From positions 1,055,463-1,086,968 of the forward strand of contig BFEA01000336.1 of NCBI GenBank assembly GCA_003427395.1: DNA of 31,506 nt, read 5' to 3'. Below the pieces are notes generated by a model that was given only the letters and a program-made list of their open reading frames with translations, did no database searches and had not been told where the DNA came from. The stretch's first letter is position 1, and every line of letters begins with the position of its first letter. The translations under genes were made by a program, and so were the position numbers. This document shows positions 31,053 to 31,506 of this stretch, piece by piece. This stretch comes from Chara braunii. Taxonomy: Eukaryota > Streptophyta > Charophyceae > Charales > Characeae.

Positions 31053-31148
31053 GCAATCCGAGGACACGCCCGCGGGGCCGCAATTGGAACGCGGACACCA
31101 GCTACGGCGGACGAGGACAAGGCCGCGAACGGACGACTACCATTACAG
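31053..31148 (+). other. Candidate CG-rich 5' exon or leader ending in donor CAG|GTTAGT
   Basis: One plus-strand frame is open from the G-box cluster to the donor-like site at 31148/31149, with no in-frame ATG that I can see. It could be a transcribed leader. The TTC microsatellite begins five bases into the putative intron. Confidence 0.3.
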
Positions 31149-31153
31149 GTTAG

Positions 31154-31425
31154 TTCTTCTTCTTCTTCTTCTTCTACTTATTCTTCTTCTTCATCTTCTA
31201 TGCTTCATTCCATTTATTATTCTTCTTCTGGTTATTTTTCTTCATCTACTTCTTCTTCTTCTTCTTCTACTTCTTCTTCTTCTATTTTTTCCCTCGTTTC
31301 TTTCTTCTTCTTATTCTTCTTCTTATTCTTCTTCTTATTCTTCTTCTTATTCTTGTTCTGCTTCTGCGTTGCTTTTCCTTCCTTTTCTTTCTTCTTCTTC
31401 TTCATTTTCTTCTTCATCTTCTTTT
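31154..31425. repeat. (TTC)n interrupted microsatellite
   Basis: TTC triplets with TTA, TAC and CAT interruptions. The minus-strand Lys-rich frame at 31232-31417 is its translation. Confidence 0.95.
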
Positions 31426-31427
31426 TC

Positions 31428-31429
<2 letters not shown>

Positions 31430-31506
<77 letters not shown>
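31430..31506. repeat. (GT)n microsatellite running off the window
   Basis: At least 38 perfect GT units up to the last base. Confidence 0.97.

Noticed and set aside
31232-31417. Lys-rich minus-strand ORF
   Set aside because: Translation of the TTC microsatellite.

Overview
This is a repeat-dominated stretch of a eukaryotic nuclear genome. I see no bacterial or organellar gene order, no rRNA and no CRISPR array. The recognisable coding sequence belongs to mobile elements: a plant-type hAT transposase with DUF659 and hAT dimerisation regions, a Ty3/Gypsy integrase tail, and a probable reverse transcriptase. Plant-type hAT coding sequence, long simple repeats, a 230-base run of N and heavy transposon decay suggest a large streptophyte genome. 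From memory of similar proteins I would guess a charophyte alga such as Chara, but the window does not prove this.

Layout. 1-1348 and 10617-12026 are two diverged direct copies of a 1.3-1.4 kb repeat, each with tRNA-like Pol III promoter boxes. 1349-6210 is AT-rich with no convincing gene. 6217-6735 is a 55-bp hairpin-rich minisatellite, followed by 1.2 kb of degenerate GTGTCACAGTG-type repeat. 8.6-10.6 kb is rich in microsatellites and holds short open stretches that end in good splice donors, so it may be part of a spliced host gene. 12.0-15.9 kb is a broken plus-strand element ending in reverse-transcriptase-like sequence. 16.4-19.84 kb is a minus-strand hAT transposase pseudogene with several frameshifts and stops. 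19.86-20.94 kb is simple repeats around the assembly gap.

The most striking structure is a long inverted repeat at 20940-28973. Two arms of about 2.1 and 2.0 kb, roughly 90 percent alike by eye, flank a 3.9 kb loop that carries a Gypsy integrase remnant, a small unidentified ORF and three short tandem repeats. About 0.9 kb beyond it lies a much younger inverted duplication: 183-bp arms with only four mismatches around a 60-bp loop (29888-30313), built from an ORF of unknown function. Both could be transcribed into double-stranded RNA. The window ends with three evenly spaced G-box motifs, a candidate exon end, and long TTC and GT microsatellites.

No operon or pathway can be read here. The genes do not work together; they are independent insertions at different stages of decay. 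The best candidates for something new are the nested and adjacent inverted repeats, the tRNA-like repeat family and the hairpin minisatellite.
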